A stretch of 7,080 bases of DNA from Desulfovibrionales bacterium (GCA_012727515.1 JAAYGZ010000214.1:1-7080); one strand, 5' to 3'. Shown: positions 1 through 6,449, numbered from the stretch's first letter. Notes: generated by a model from the sequence alone, not told the origin. A program made the numbers and translations.

Positions 1-575
1 TTTATTTGGGCCAGTGTTTCTCTTTCTGAGAGCTCAATAAGCAAAATAGACTTGTTGAGTTCATAATAAAGATCATCGAAAATATCATTGACCTTGAGCT
101 CTTCGTACAGGGTCTCAAAATCCTCATGATTGATGCGCCGAAAATGCGCCATATCCGGGCGCTCGTTTTCCACTGCCGCATAATCATCGCAGATATACGG
201 CACAATGGACGTTGTTTCATACAAATAAAATTCCAGGCCAATGGAGCCTTCTTCCTCTAAAATGGCAGAAACAGCCAGATCTGCCAGAAGCACCTGACCA
301 TTTTCAATCTCCAGGCCATACCCCTCGTAAATGCGCCGGACAGCAGTATTTCCTGCATCAATCACATAATTATAAATAGGATAGGCCAGCCCGTCCTGCT
401 CAAAGACAGCCAACTCCCGCCAGGTGCGAAAGCGTGTGGCAACCATGTGGTGAAAAACTTTCTTAATAAATTTTTTCAAACACATGGTAAATAATTTAAG
501 CTCTTTGGACGAAGTTACAGCCTCATCAGTCTTGCTTTCTCTTTCCTCGTCAACCAGTTCCGCATCATAGGTCAT
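1..575 (-). CDS. Unrecognised acidic protein, 5' part only (runs off the left edge)
   Basis: An open frame starts at an ATG at 575-573 and stays open for 191 codons to the window edge, so the C-terminus is missing. I do not recognise the family. The visible part has a charged start (MTYDAELVDEERES), then a basic amphipathic stretch at about residues 33-55 (LKKFIKKVFHHM, RFRTWREL), then an acidic remainder rich in Asp, Glu and Tyr (for example DDYAAVENERPD near 130-141 and NDIFDDLYYELN near 163-174). There is no signal peptide, transmembrane segment or cysteine motif, so it looks cytoplasmic. Its ATG overlaps the sdaA stop codon as ATGA, and a GGAAG ribosome binding site lies within the last sdaA codons, so it is probably translationally coupled to sdaA. 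The long open frame, the overlap and the binding site make it a real gene. Its function is unknown, and a link to serine metabolism rests on the overlap alone. Confidence 0.8.
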   Translation of the reverse strand, partial: MTYDAELVDEERESKTDEAVTSSKELKLFTMCLKKFIKKVFHHMVATRFRTWRELAVFEQDGLAYPIYNYVIDAGNTAVRRIYEGYGLEIENGQVLLADLAVSAILEEEGSIGLEFYLYETTSIVPYICDDYAAVENERPDMAHFRRINHEDFETLYEELKVNDIFDDLYYELNKSILLIELSERETLAQI

Positions 576-1795
576 TGTGTGCTTCCTTTTTTTTCCAATC
601 GCTCTCCATACGCCTTGGCCAGGCCTCCATAGGCTGTTTCACGATATAAACTCGGTAAATCATGTCCTGTTTCACGCATAACCCGCACTACTTCATCAAA
701 AGGAATAGCGTGGGTTCCATCTGAAAGCATGGCCATATGCGCGATGCTCACGGCGCGTGTGGCAGCACAGGCGTTGCGTTCAATGCAGGGAATCTGCACC
801 AAGCCGCCAACAGGATCGCAGGTCAGGCCCAGATGATGTTCAAGGCCCATTTCTGCGGCATACTCAATCTGACGAACAGAGCCGCCCATAAGCTGCGTTG
901 CTGCTGCCGCTGCCATGGCGCAGGCCGAGCCTACTTCGCCCTGACAGCCCACTTCTGCTCCGGAAATTGAGGCATTGGTTTTAATTAAAAGCCCAATCAG
1001 CCCACCAGTTGCCAAGGCCCGCACCATGGCAGGCTCACGCAGTTTCAGGCGCTCCTGCAGATAGCGCAGCACAGCGGGCATCACTCCACTGGCACCGCAT
1101 GTAGGTGCAGTGACCACCACGCCGCCTGAGGCATTTTCTTCTGATACTGCCAGGGCATAGGCAGACAGCAGACCGGTCTGGCGCAGGTCTTCCCCGCCGA
1201 GCATGGCTTTTTGATGCACGGCCCAGGCTCTGCGCGGCAGGCCTAAGAAACCAGGCAGAACTCCTTCTGTGGACAGGCCGCGCTCAATACTTTCCTGCAT
1301 GGCGACCCAGATTGTACGCAGAAAATCCCAGACTCCATCGCCTTCGCGCCAGGCCACATATTCCCAGTAAGAAAGACCCTTGGCCACGCACAAGTCCATG
1401 ATCGCGCTCAAACTGTGCTCTGGGTACAGATGGGTCAGCGGGCAACTGCCATCAGCCTCCATGAGCGCTCCGCCGCCAATACTGTACACAGTCCAGGTGG
1501 CACGAGCCTGCCCGGCCTCATCCAGAGCACGAAAAATCATGCCATTGGGATGCAAGGGCAAGCGCTGCTCAGGAGCCCAGATAATCGTTGCCGGCACAGG
1601 AGCAAAGGCAGAAAGGACAGCCACATCAGTCAGGTGTCCACGCCCTGTGGCAGCAAGGCTTTCGCACAGCGTGACCTCAAAGTGCGCCGCATCAGGGTGT
1701 TGTGCGCGAAAACGCTCTGCGGCAAATTTGGGGGCCATGGTATGACTGCTCGAAGGGCCAACGCCAATGCGGTAAAGTTCGGGTAACGGTTCCAC
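572..1795 (-). CDS. sdaA: L-serine ammonia-lyase (L-serine dehydratase), iron-sulfur dependent, single chain
   Basis: Converts L-serine to pyruvate and ammonia in the cytoplasm using an oxygen-labile [4Fe-4S] cluster instead of PLP. The 407-aa protein holds both family domains in one chain: an N-terminal beta domain with the GPSSSHTM signature (residues 13-20), and a C-terminal alpha domain with APTCGASG (230-237), GCQGEVGSAC (283-292), LTCDPVGG (324-331) and PCIERN (336-341). Cys284, Cys326 and Cys337 are the expected cluster ligands; their spacing of 42 and 11 residues matches the Legionella enzyme as I remember it. The C-terminus (EKKGSTQ) has no cysteine, so the fourth-ligand tail cysteine of the Legionella enzyme is absent. 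The length is close to the roughly 400-aa Bacteroides-type enzymes and shorter than E. coli SdaA (about 454). The start is GTG: the same frame has a TGA nine codons upstream with no ATG between, and a GAGG lies five bases before the GTG. The next gene overlaps its stop. Confidence 0.95.
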   Translation of the reverse strand: MEPLPELYRIGVGPSSSHTMAPKFAAERFRAQHPDAAHFEVTLCESLAATGRGHLTDVAVLSAFAPVPATIIWAPEQRLPLHPNGMIFRALDEAGQARATWTVYSIGGGALMEADGSCPLTHLYPEHSLSAIMDLCVAKGLSYWEYVAWREGDGVWDFLRTIWVAMQESIERGLSTEGVLPGFLGLPRRAWAVHQKAMLGGEDLRQTGLLSAYALAVSEENASGGVVVTAPTCGASGVMPAVLRYLQERLKLREPAMVRALATGGLIGLLIKTNASISGAEVGCQGEVGSACAMAAAAATQLMGGSVRQIEYAAEMGLEHHLGLTCDPVGGLVQIPCIERNACAATRAVSIAHMAMLSDGTHAIPFDEVVRVMRETGHDLPSLYRETAYGGLAKAYGERLEKKGSTQ

Positions 1796-2030
1796 CCAGA
1801 CCTCGCTGGAGAAAAAATATCAACGCCGTGCATTCACCTGACCATAAAACGCCATGTCTGAACATAATGAAGGGGTATCTGGAGCAACCCGCTACGTCAA
1901 CAGGAGCATGGAGAATGCGTACTCAGAAGATGAATGCGGGACAGAATGCGGATGCAGACACTGTAGCCGCCCTTGTGAGCAGCAACTGGTCAGGACAGAC
2001 AGTGCCCCTGGCTTTTTATGCGGGATTGGT

Positions 2031-2047
2031 CCGGATCAGAAATCCGG
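2031..2047. repeat. Perfect short hairpin
   Basis: CCGGAT (2031-2036) and ATCCGG (2042-2047) form a perfect 6-bp stem around a 5-base loop. No T-run follows on either strand, so it is not a classical terminator. It could be an operator or an RNA hairpin in the sdaA leader. Its role is unknown. Confidence 0.4.
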
Positions 2048-2109
2048 GTAACTGGCGAGTTTATGCCCTATGGGTAAAGCGTAGTAATGCGGCAATCTTT
2101 AACCTATTG

Positions 2110-2169
2110 ATAAGTCAGAAGATTCTGGATTGCTTCCCGCTTCGATTCTTCGCGGTCGCAATGACTTAT
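2110..2169. repeat. REP-like palindromic element
   Basis: A 60-base imperfect palindrome bounded by a perfect 8-base inverted repeat: ATAAGTCA (2110-2117) and TGACTTAT (2162-2169). A second level is ATTGC (2129-2133) with GCAAT (2158-2162), and the core is CCGC (2137-2140) with GCGG (2152-2155) around an 11-base loop. The levels share base 2162, so not all pairs can form at once. Read on the minus strand the core begins GTCATTGCGACCGCGAAG and continues to GAAGCAATCC. This resembles the widespread family of dispersed repeats of the form GTCATTGCGAGCGAAGCGAAGCAATC seen in many bacterial genomes. It sits 21 bases past the ABC ATPase stop codon, a usual place for REP-type elements, where it could protect the mRNA 3' end. 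The family assignment is from memory of the motif. Confidence 0.6.
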
Positions 2170-2190
2170 TTCGAGTTAATCAGTGCGTCC

Positions 2191-2979
2191 TCAGCTGTGT
2201 GTGCAGAACTCTCCGGCTGTGACGACTTCTTCTTCAAGTATGTCCAGAATCCTGGCCGTCATCTGGCCATAAAGCGGATTCCTGCGCTCTCTTGGGTGGT
2301 CGAGGTCAATCCTGATGACATCCCGGATTCTGCCTGGCCTGGCTGTCATAACCACAATACGATCAGCCAGGTACACGGCTTCATCCACGCTGTGAGTTAC
2401 CAGGATTACTGTTTTCTGCGTCTCCCGCCAGATGCGCAGTAATTCCTTTTGCATGAGAATGCGCGTGTGGGCATCAAGGGCCCCAAACGGCTCATCCATG
2501 AGCAGAACCTGGGGGCCAGTGGCCAGGGCGCGGGCAATGGCTACGCGCTGGCGCATGCCTCCGGACAGTTCATACGGAAACGCATTGGCAAAGCGAGCCA
2601 TGCCCACAAGCCCAAGATATTGTGTGGCACGCTGGATGCGTGTTGACTTTTTTTCCTGTACAAACTCCAGGCCCAGGCAGACATTATCAAGAACCGTGCG
2701 CCAGGGCAGTACAGAATACTCCTGAAAAACCATGCCCACATCCCGATGTGGCTTGTTACCGGGGCGTCCTGCACAGGTTATCTGTCCGGAATCGGCATGC
2801 TCCAGACCTGAAATAATGCGCAGCAGAGTTGATTTACCGCATCCGGACGGACCCACAATGCAGACAAACTCGCCGCGAGTAACTTCAAGATTTGTCTTTT
2901 CAAGTGCGCAGACAGTTTGACCGTGTTCAGTCACAAAAGACTTACACACGTCTTGCAGATGCACGATATGGGTCATCAT
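2191..2979 (-). CDS. ABC transporter ATP-binding protein, NitT/TauT (SsuB/TauB/NrtD-like) type
   Basis: Cytoplasmic ATPase that should power import by the permease encoded just upstream. The 262-aa protein has every nucleotide-binding element in order: Walker A GPSGCGKST (43-51), Q-loop glutamine at about 86 (VFQEYSVLPW), ABC signature LSGGMRQR (138-145), Walker B VLLMDEP (158-164), D-loop GALDA (166-170) and switch histidine 196 (VTHSVDEA). The length and the VFQ...LLPW-type Q-loop region fit the nitrate/sulfonate/taurine importer subfamily, which does not by itself reveal the substrate. The gene begins directly after the permease TAG, with two ATG codons in a row (2979 and 2976). The GAGG ribosome binding site is only three bases from the first and six from the second, so translation may really begin at the second, giving 261 aa. 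It appears to be the last gene of the operon; a REP-like hairpin follows. Confidence 0.95.
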   Translation of the reverse strand: MMTHIVHLQDVCKSFVTEHGQTVCALEKTNLEVTRGEFVCIVGPSGCGKSTLLRIISGLEHADSGQITCAGRPGNKPHRDVGMVFQEYSVLPWRTVLDNVCLGLEFVQEKKSTRIQRATQYLGLVGMARFANAFPYELSGGMRQRVAIARALATGPQVLLMDEPFGALDAHTRILMQKELLRIWRETQKTVILVTHSVDEAVYLADRIVVMTARPGRIRDVIRIDLDHPRERRNPLYGQMTARILDILEEEVVTAGEFCTHS

Positions 2980-3813
2980 CTACCTCGCCAGCCGCTGCCA
3001 GGAAAAACACCGGCGCTCCACGCGCCTGAACAGCCAGTCCATAAGTGCTCCGGTCAGTCCGATGCTGATCATCCCAGCGACAACAATGTCTGTTGCGGCC
3101 AGGGTATAGGCATGGGTTATCAGATACCCGATTCCGGAAATACTTCCAGGAAGCATTTCCGCTGAAACCAGGCACATCCAGGCAACGCCCAGGCCAATAC
3201 GCATACCATTAACCATGGATGGCAGAGATGCCGGGAGCAGAATCCTGCGAAAGATGTCCAACTCGCTTGCGCCCAGCACACGGGCAGTGTCGATAAACAC
3301 GCGGTTAACAGTGCGCACGCCATGAATGCTGCTGGTCAGAATGGGATAAAAGGCTCCGATGAAAATAATAAACATCATGGAATATTTAAAATTATTAAGA
3401 TAAATAAACCACGGCCCGCGACCCACCCCAAACAGGTCCGCAAGGCTTGCGATACCAAACCAGGCCATGACCAGAGGAACCCAGGCCAAAGGCGGAATAG
3501 GGCGGAACAGGTTCAAAAAATCACCGAACATCGTGTGCACAGCGCTGTAATAACCCATGGCAATACCCAGTGGGATGCCAATGGCCACTGCAATCAGGTA
3601 GCCAAGCAGAACCCGCAACAGGCTGACAAGGACGTTGGTCAGCAAAGACCCCATGCTGAGCAGATCTGCTGTGGGCTGCACAAGCAGGTCTGCCACCTCA
3701 CCCACAGTGGGCAGAATAACCTTGTTGCCAATGGCTATGGCAGCCCAGGACCAGAGGCCAAGAAAGACCAGCACAGTTACCAGGGAAAGAAAACGGCTGA
3801 AATAAACGGGCAT
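2980..3813 (-). CDS. ABC transporter permease, NitT/TauT (SsuC/TauC-like) type
   Basis: Inner-membrane channel subunit, expected to act as a homodimer with the ATPase encoded next. The 277-aa protein has hydrophobic segments at roughly 8-28, 62-88, 105-122, 143-163, 203-223 and 240-262, giving about six membrane helices. The cytoplasmic EAA loop that docks with the ATPase is clear at 175-198 (DTARVLGASELDIFRRILLP), with the family's A---GAS---I------P spacing. Length and layout fit the binding-protein-dependent permease family (BPD_transp_1). The ATG follows a weak GGAT ribosome binding site that lies right behind the T-run of the terminator upstream, so initiation may be modest. The ATPase gene starts on the base after the stop codon, so the two are very likely coupled. 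Substrate cannot be read from the sequence. Confidence 0.93.
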   Translation of the reverse strand: MPVYFSRFLSLVTVLVFLGLWSWAAIAIGNKVILPTVGEVADLLVQPTADLLSMGSLLTNVLVSLLRVLLGYLIAVAIGIPLGIAMGYYSAVHTMFGDFLNLFRPIPPLAWVPLVMAWFGIASLADLFGVGRGPWFIYLNNFKYSMMFIIFIGAFYPILTSSIHGVRTVNRVFIDTARVLGASELDIFRRILLPASLPSMVNGMRIGLGVAWMCLVSAEMLPGSISGIGYLITHAYTLAATDIVVAGMISIGLTGALMDWLFRRVERRCFSWQRLAR

Positions 3814-3825
3814 ATCTTAAGATCC

Positions 3826-3859
3826 AAAAAAATGCCGACCCCTGAAAATGAGGTCGGCA
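3826..3859 (-). terminator. Intrinsic (Rho-independent) terminator/attenuator inside the ABC operon
   Basis: On the minus strand, TGCCGACC (3859-3852) pairs perfectly with GGTCGGCA (3840-3833) around an 11-base loop, and seven T residues (3832-3826) follow at once. This is a textbook intrinsic terminator. It starts eight bases after the stop codon of the binding-protein gene and ends 12 bases before the permease ATG. Because it lies inside an otherwise contiguous operon it probably works partially, letting a fraction of transcripts continue to the permease and ATPase genes. Confidence 0.85.
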
Positions 3860-3866
3860 ACACAGA

Positions 3867-4991
3867 TTAGTTTTTAGTCAGAAAGCGCAGATCAAAGAGC
3901 TTGTCCTGCACCTCAGCAAGACTCCTGCCTTTGAGTTCGCCACGAAACTTGTTCATGCTGTTCAGAATCTCCAGATATGTATCCTGCCCACGCATCCAGT
4001 TTTCCGTGGCCTCTGTGGTGTAAATAATGGTGGATTTTTCCACGGCTTCGGCCGGTGCTCCGGTCCAGGCGTTAATGATTTTGCCCTCTTCAGCTTTATG
4101 CTCATTGCACCACTGACCTGATTTGGCCAGCAGTTCAATTGTCTTGCTGATGATTTCGGGATGCTCTGCGATAATGGAATCCCGGGCTGCCATGACGCAG
4201 CAGGGAAAATTGTGCCACGCGCCAGCAGGGGGCAGGTCACGCAGATCAAGAGCAATATGGCCAACGTTCTTGAGTTCAGAAACTTCAGGATGCGGAGCAG
4301 GCCCGACCCAGGCATCAACCTGACCACTGGTCAGGGCCGGGATAAAATTTGAAGTTTCCTTCAGATCAACAAGCACCACATCAGCATCCTGCTGGTTGGC
4401 ATCCTGGGTGACGTTGAATCCTGCCTGCTGCAATGCGCCTTCAATGATGATGCGCGGAGCGCTGGTCGGTGAATGATAACCTATTTTTACAGGCTGTTCA
4501 GAAGCCTTGATAAACTCCTCAACCTGGGCCCAGCCTGTAAGGGTACTCTGAGGCGGAAAGACCAGACCCATGCCATCCACGTGTGTGGGGCAGAGCATCT
4601 TCATGGGCGTGCCCTGGTCAATGCCAGCCATGATGGCCGTGCCTGAGGCAAGCGCAAGGTCCATATCGCCCTGGGCAAACATGGTTGTGGCCTCAGCGCC
4701 ACTCTTGTTAACAATAACATTCAGCAGGGCCAGGGGTTTGTCACCGTCCATAAGCTCGTACCTGACCTTATCTGCCACCGGACGCAAATACACGCCGAAA
4801 TCTTTGAATTCCTCATTCTTGGCCATGGCAACCATAAAGGGGCTGTGATGAGTGGTAAAAATGTAGCCCATATTCAGGACAGGAATTTTTTCTGCAGCCA
4901 TGGACGAACCAGCTGCTAAGACAACCATAACAACCATGAGCAGGCCCAGAGTGTGTCTGAATCCCTGTGCCGCTGACAACGTGTGTTTCAT
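3867..4991 (-). CDS. ABC transporter periplasmic substrate-binding protein, NitT/TauT (NMT1/SsuA-like) type
   Basis: Captures the transported ligand in the periplasm and delivers it to the permease. The 374-aa precursor has a signal peptide: basic start MKHTLSAAQGFRH, hydrophobic core LGLLMVVMVVLAAG (15-28), and a likely signal peptidase I site near SSMA/AE (residues 32-33). There is no lipobox cysteine, so the mature protein should be free in the periplasm of a Gram-negative cell. The fold type follows from VLNMGYIFTTHHSPFMVA (38-55), the DLALASGTA segment (111-119), the GYHSPTSAPRIIIEGAL segment (171-187) and DAWVGPAPHP (226-235), all typical of the nitrate/taurine/thiamine-precursor binding family. 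An adjacent Cys-Cys pair (264-265, in HNFPCCVMAA) is a notable feature. A strong AGGAG lies six bases before the ATG, and only 26 bases separate the gene from the upstream DCCP gene. A terminator follows. The ligand is unknown. Confidence 0.93.
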   Translation of the reverse strand: MKHTLSAAQGFRHTLGLLMVVMVVLAAGSSMAAEKIPVLNMGYIFTTHHSPFMVAMAKNEEFKDFGVYLRPVADKVRYELMDGDKPLALLNVIVNKSGAEATTMFAQGDMDLALASGTAIMAGIDQGTPMKMLCPTHVDGMGLVFPPQSTLTGWAQVEEFIKASEQPVKIGYHSPTSAPRIIIEGALQQAGFNVTQDANQQDADVVLVDLKETSNFIPALTSGQVDAWVGPAPHPEVSELKNVGHIALDLRDLPPAGAWHNFPCCVMAARDSIIAEHPEIISKTIELLAKSGQWCNEHKAEEGKIINAWTGAPAEAVEKSTIIYTTEATENWMRGQDTYLEILNSMNKFRGELKGRSLAEVQDKLFDLRFLTKN

Positions 4992-5017
4992 GCTTTTCTC
5001 CTTGGATACCTGGTTAG

Positions 5018-6187
5018 TTATACTATTGATTCCAGAAAGGCCTCAATGCGGGTCCGGATCTGCTCTGTATCAGACTCAGAATATCCGGTTTCAATGTGCA
5101 GAAAAGGAATGCCCAGACGCTGTGCTCCCTCGCTCACACAATGGGATTCAACATTAAATCCGTGGCAGCCCTGCCAGGTGAGATCAACAATGCCATGAAT
5201 ACCAAAGTCCTGGCACAGGGTTTCCACAGTTGCCATGCGGCCTGGATTGGGACTCATGCAGGCACAGGGAATCTCCAGATAGCGCCGGGCCACGTTGGCG
5301 CACAGATCGCCATCAGTGGGCACGGGCCTGTCCAGGCCCTTTATTCCGCTGCAATTATCGAGACAGACCACCACGGCCCCGCTTTCTTCTATCAACTGCA
5401 AAACCTTGTGCGAACCTTTGCCCACCGGGGTTCCTGTCAGGAGGATACGGGGACGTTTGTCCTGCTTTTTGCTTGCATCACCCAAACGGAGCGCACGCAG
5501 TTCGTCCCGAAGCCGACGCAGTGCAGCAAGATATGGCTGTGCCTCGACCATAAAACTTTTGCTTTCAAAGACCGGAAGAAGCTGCATACCGCATAAAAGT
5601 GGCGGCCCGTCAGCGTTGATACGCAGGATTTCCCACAGCAACTCCCGAACAGAATTCTGAATGTCCACTTCTGCCCGCACACGCTCGTCAGTAACAGCAA
5701 CACCGCTGTGAGCAGTGAGATATTCTGCCAGGCGGCGAACCTCAGAGTCCCAGAAGTCACGAGCACCGGCCAGAGTCTGCTCATAGGGGAGATGCATCAG
5801 GTGTACGGGCTTGATACGGCCAAGAAACTCGTACATTTTCTTTTTTCCGTCACAAGTGGTCTCTGCAATGATGAAATCTGCGGCGGAAAAAAACGGACAG
5901 GTGTCGGTTTCAGCGTAGCCATAACTGGATTTAATAAGCGGACAAAGGCTTGCCGGAAGCACTGCTTCGGCAGCCTGAATGGGGTCCTGACGCTTGCCGC
6001 ACAGACCAATGGGCACACAGCCAGCAGCACGGATAATCTCAAGAGGGGCGTAAATACAATAGACCCCGGCAATGGGGCGTCCATTTTCCCGCGCTGTTTC
6101 CAGAGATGCCAGACAATGTTCGCTGAAATTTTCAAAAAACTGCAAGGCCAGGGCAAGGGAGCCGGGAAGTGTTGTTCGTGCGCTCAT
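5018..6187 (-). CDS. yjiM: Double-cubane-cluster protein (DCCP), anaerobic reductase of the 2-hydroxyacyl-CoA dehydratase superfamily, YjiM homologue
   Basis: Cytoplasmic iron-sulfur protein, 389 aa, about the length of E. coli YjiM. Characterised relatives carry an [Fe8S9] double-cubane cluster and perform ATP-dependent reduction of small molecules when served by an activase; the physiological substrate is not known. Family motifs are present in order: YCIYAPLEIIRAAG (43-56), LCPLIKSSYGYAETDTCPFF (81-100), ETTCDGKKKMYE (109-120), DNCSGIKG (277-284), PCACMSPNPGR (307-317), WQGCHGFNVESH (338-349) and IETGYSESD (365-373). Conserved cysteines expected to hold the cluster are among Cys44, 82, 97, 112, 279, 308, 310 and 341; ligand assignment is by homology only. 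E. coli YjiM has GCP where this protein has GTP (residues 252-254). The ATG at 6187 gives a normal family N-terminus, though the ribosome binding site (AAAGA) is weak. It is the first gene of the ABC operon. No activase (YjiL-like) is encoded in the window. Confidence 0.92.
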   Translation of the reverse strand: MSARTTLPGSLALALQFFENFSEHCLASLETARENGRPIAGVYCIYAPLEIIRAAGCVPIGLCGKRQDPIQAAEAVLPASLCPLIKSSYGYAETDTCPFFSAADFIIAETTCDGKKKMYEFLGRIKPVHLMHLPYEQTLAGARDFWDSEVRRLAEYLTAHSGVAVTDERVRAEVDIQNSVRELLWEILRINADGPPLLCGMQLLPVFESKSFMVEAQPYLAALRRLRDELRALRLGDASKKQDKRPRILLTGTPVGKGSHKVLQLIEESGAVVVCLDNCSGIKGLDRPVPTDGDLCANVARRYLEIPCACMSPNPGRMATVETLCQDFGIHGIVDLTWQGCHGFNVESHCVSEGAQRLGIPFLHIETGYSESDTEQIRTRIEAFLESIV

Positions 6188-6314
6188 ATTTTTCTTTGCT
6201 CATTTTTTTTATTAAAAAATACTGTCAGTTATATGACTTTACCAACTCATGACCCTAGCCCCGGCTTTCTGATCTGTCCAATTTGTTATAGAAATATGTA
6301 CTTGAATGACGCAT

Positions 6315-6340
6315 TGATTTTGCTGATACGTAAAAATCAG
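6315..6340. promoter_or_regulatory. Inverted repeat, possible operator upstream of the DCCP operon
   Basis: Two overlapping dyads: TGATTTT (6315-6321) with AAAATCA (6333-6339), an 11-base spacer; and CTGAT (6323-6327) with ATCAG (6336-6340), an 8-base spacer. It lies about 130-170 bases before the DCCP start codon. The spacing does not match the FNR consensus TTGAT-N4-ATCAA. A binding site for an unknown regulator is possible, but AT-rich DNA yields such dyads by chance. Confidence 0.3.
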
Positions 6341-6367
6341 AACTGAACTGCGCCGGAGATATGCTGC

Positions 6368-6435
6368 GTTGCACCAACATAAGCGCAACCAGGCTGGCTC
6401 AGCCCTTGCCCCGGACCATCAGGCTAACTCTGATG
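6368..6435. repeat. Row of three short hairpins
   Basis: Three stems in succession: GTTGC/GCAAC at 6368-6389 (seven pairs with one G-T on the minus strand), GGCTG-gct-CAGCC at 6392-6404, and CATCAG-gctaact-CTGATG at 6417-6435. None is followed by a T-run. They lie just upstream of the DUF493 promoter, so they are outside its transcript. They could be part of a long DCCP leader or a small RNA. No known RNA family is recognised. Confidence 0.35.
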
Positions 6436-6449
6436 TATTCCTGTAAAAA

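Larger units (their letters stand above)
1796..2190. other. 395-bp intergenic region with no convincing gene
   Basis: Lies between the 3' end of the ABC ATPase gene and the sdaA GTG, both on the minus strand. All three minus frames are broken by stops. Plus-strand frames are open in places but lack ribosome binding sites and recognisable protein character. The region carries a REP-like hairpin (2110-2169), a small hairpin with a TTTA-CCC arm and a GGG-TAAA arm (2060-2078), a perfect hairpin of CCGGAT and ATCCGG with a 5-base loop (2031-2047), a weak stem followed by TTTTT on the plus strand (1989-2017), and three copies of GAATGCG (1913, 1932, 1944). The sdaA promoter presumably lies here, but I see no -35/-10 pair on the minus strand that I would defend. 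Confidence 0.6.

Noticed and set aside
1989..2017. Plus-strand stem GTCAGG/CCTGGC followed by TTTTT, resembling a terminator
   Set aside because: The stem is short with a U-G pair and a 12-base loop, and no plus-strand gene lies upstream to terminate.
1854..2051. Small cysteine-rich plus-strand frame (65 codons, with ECGTECGCRHCSRPC-like spacing)
   Set aside because: The cysteine spacing is eye-catching, but there is no ribosome binding site or promoter and it lies in low-information intergenic DNA. Conservation would be needed to revive it.
1702..2442. Long plus-strand open frame (246 codons) spanning the intergenic region
   Set aside because: It overlaps the antisense of the sdaA start and the ATPase 3' end, runs straight through the palindromic element, and has no ribosome binding site or recognisable protein character.
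3814..3823. Perfect 10-base palindrome ATCTTAAGAT just before the permease ATG
   Set aside because: Too short to be meaningful alone and explained by the AT-rich gap between terminator and start codon.
3322..3870. Plus-strand open frame of 182 codons opposite the permease gene
   Set aside because: It is an antisense shadow of the permease, which has complete family motifs and operon context on the minus strand.
6130..6203. Minus-strand 23-codon frame starting at an upstream ATG and overlapping the DCCP start out of frame
   Set aside because: There is no ribosome binding site before its ATG. A leader peptide cannot be supported from the sequence alone.
5708..6346. Plus-strand open frame of 212 codons opposite the DCCP gene
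   Set aside because: It is an antisense shadow of a strongly recognised family member, with no ribosome binding site.
6188..6350. Possible DCCP promoters on the minus strand (TATAAC twice; TTGGAC; TTGGTA)
   Set aside because: No pair has both good boxes and a 16-18-base spacing, so I did not call a promoter.
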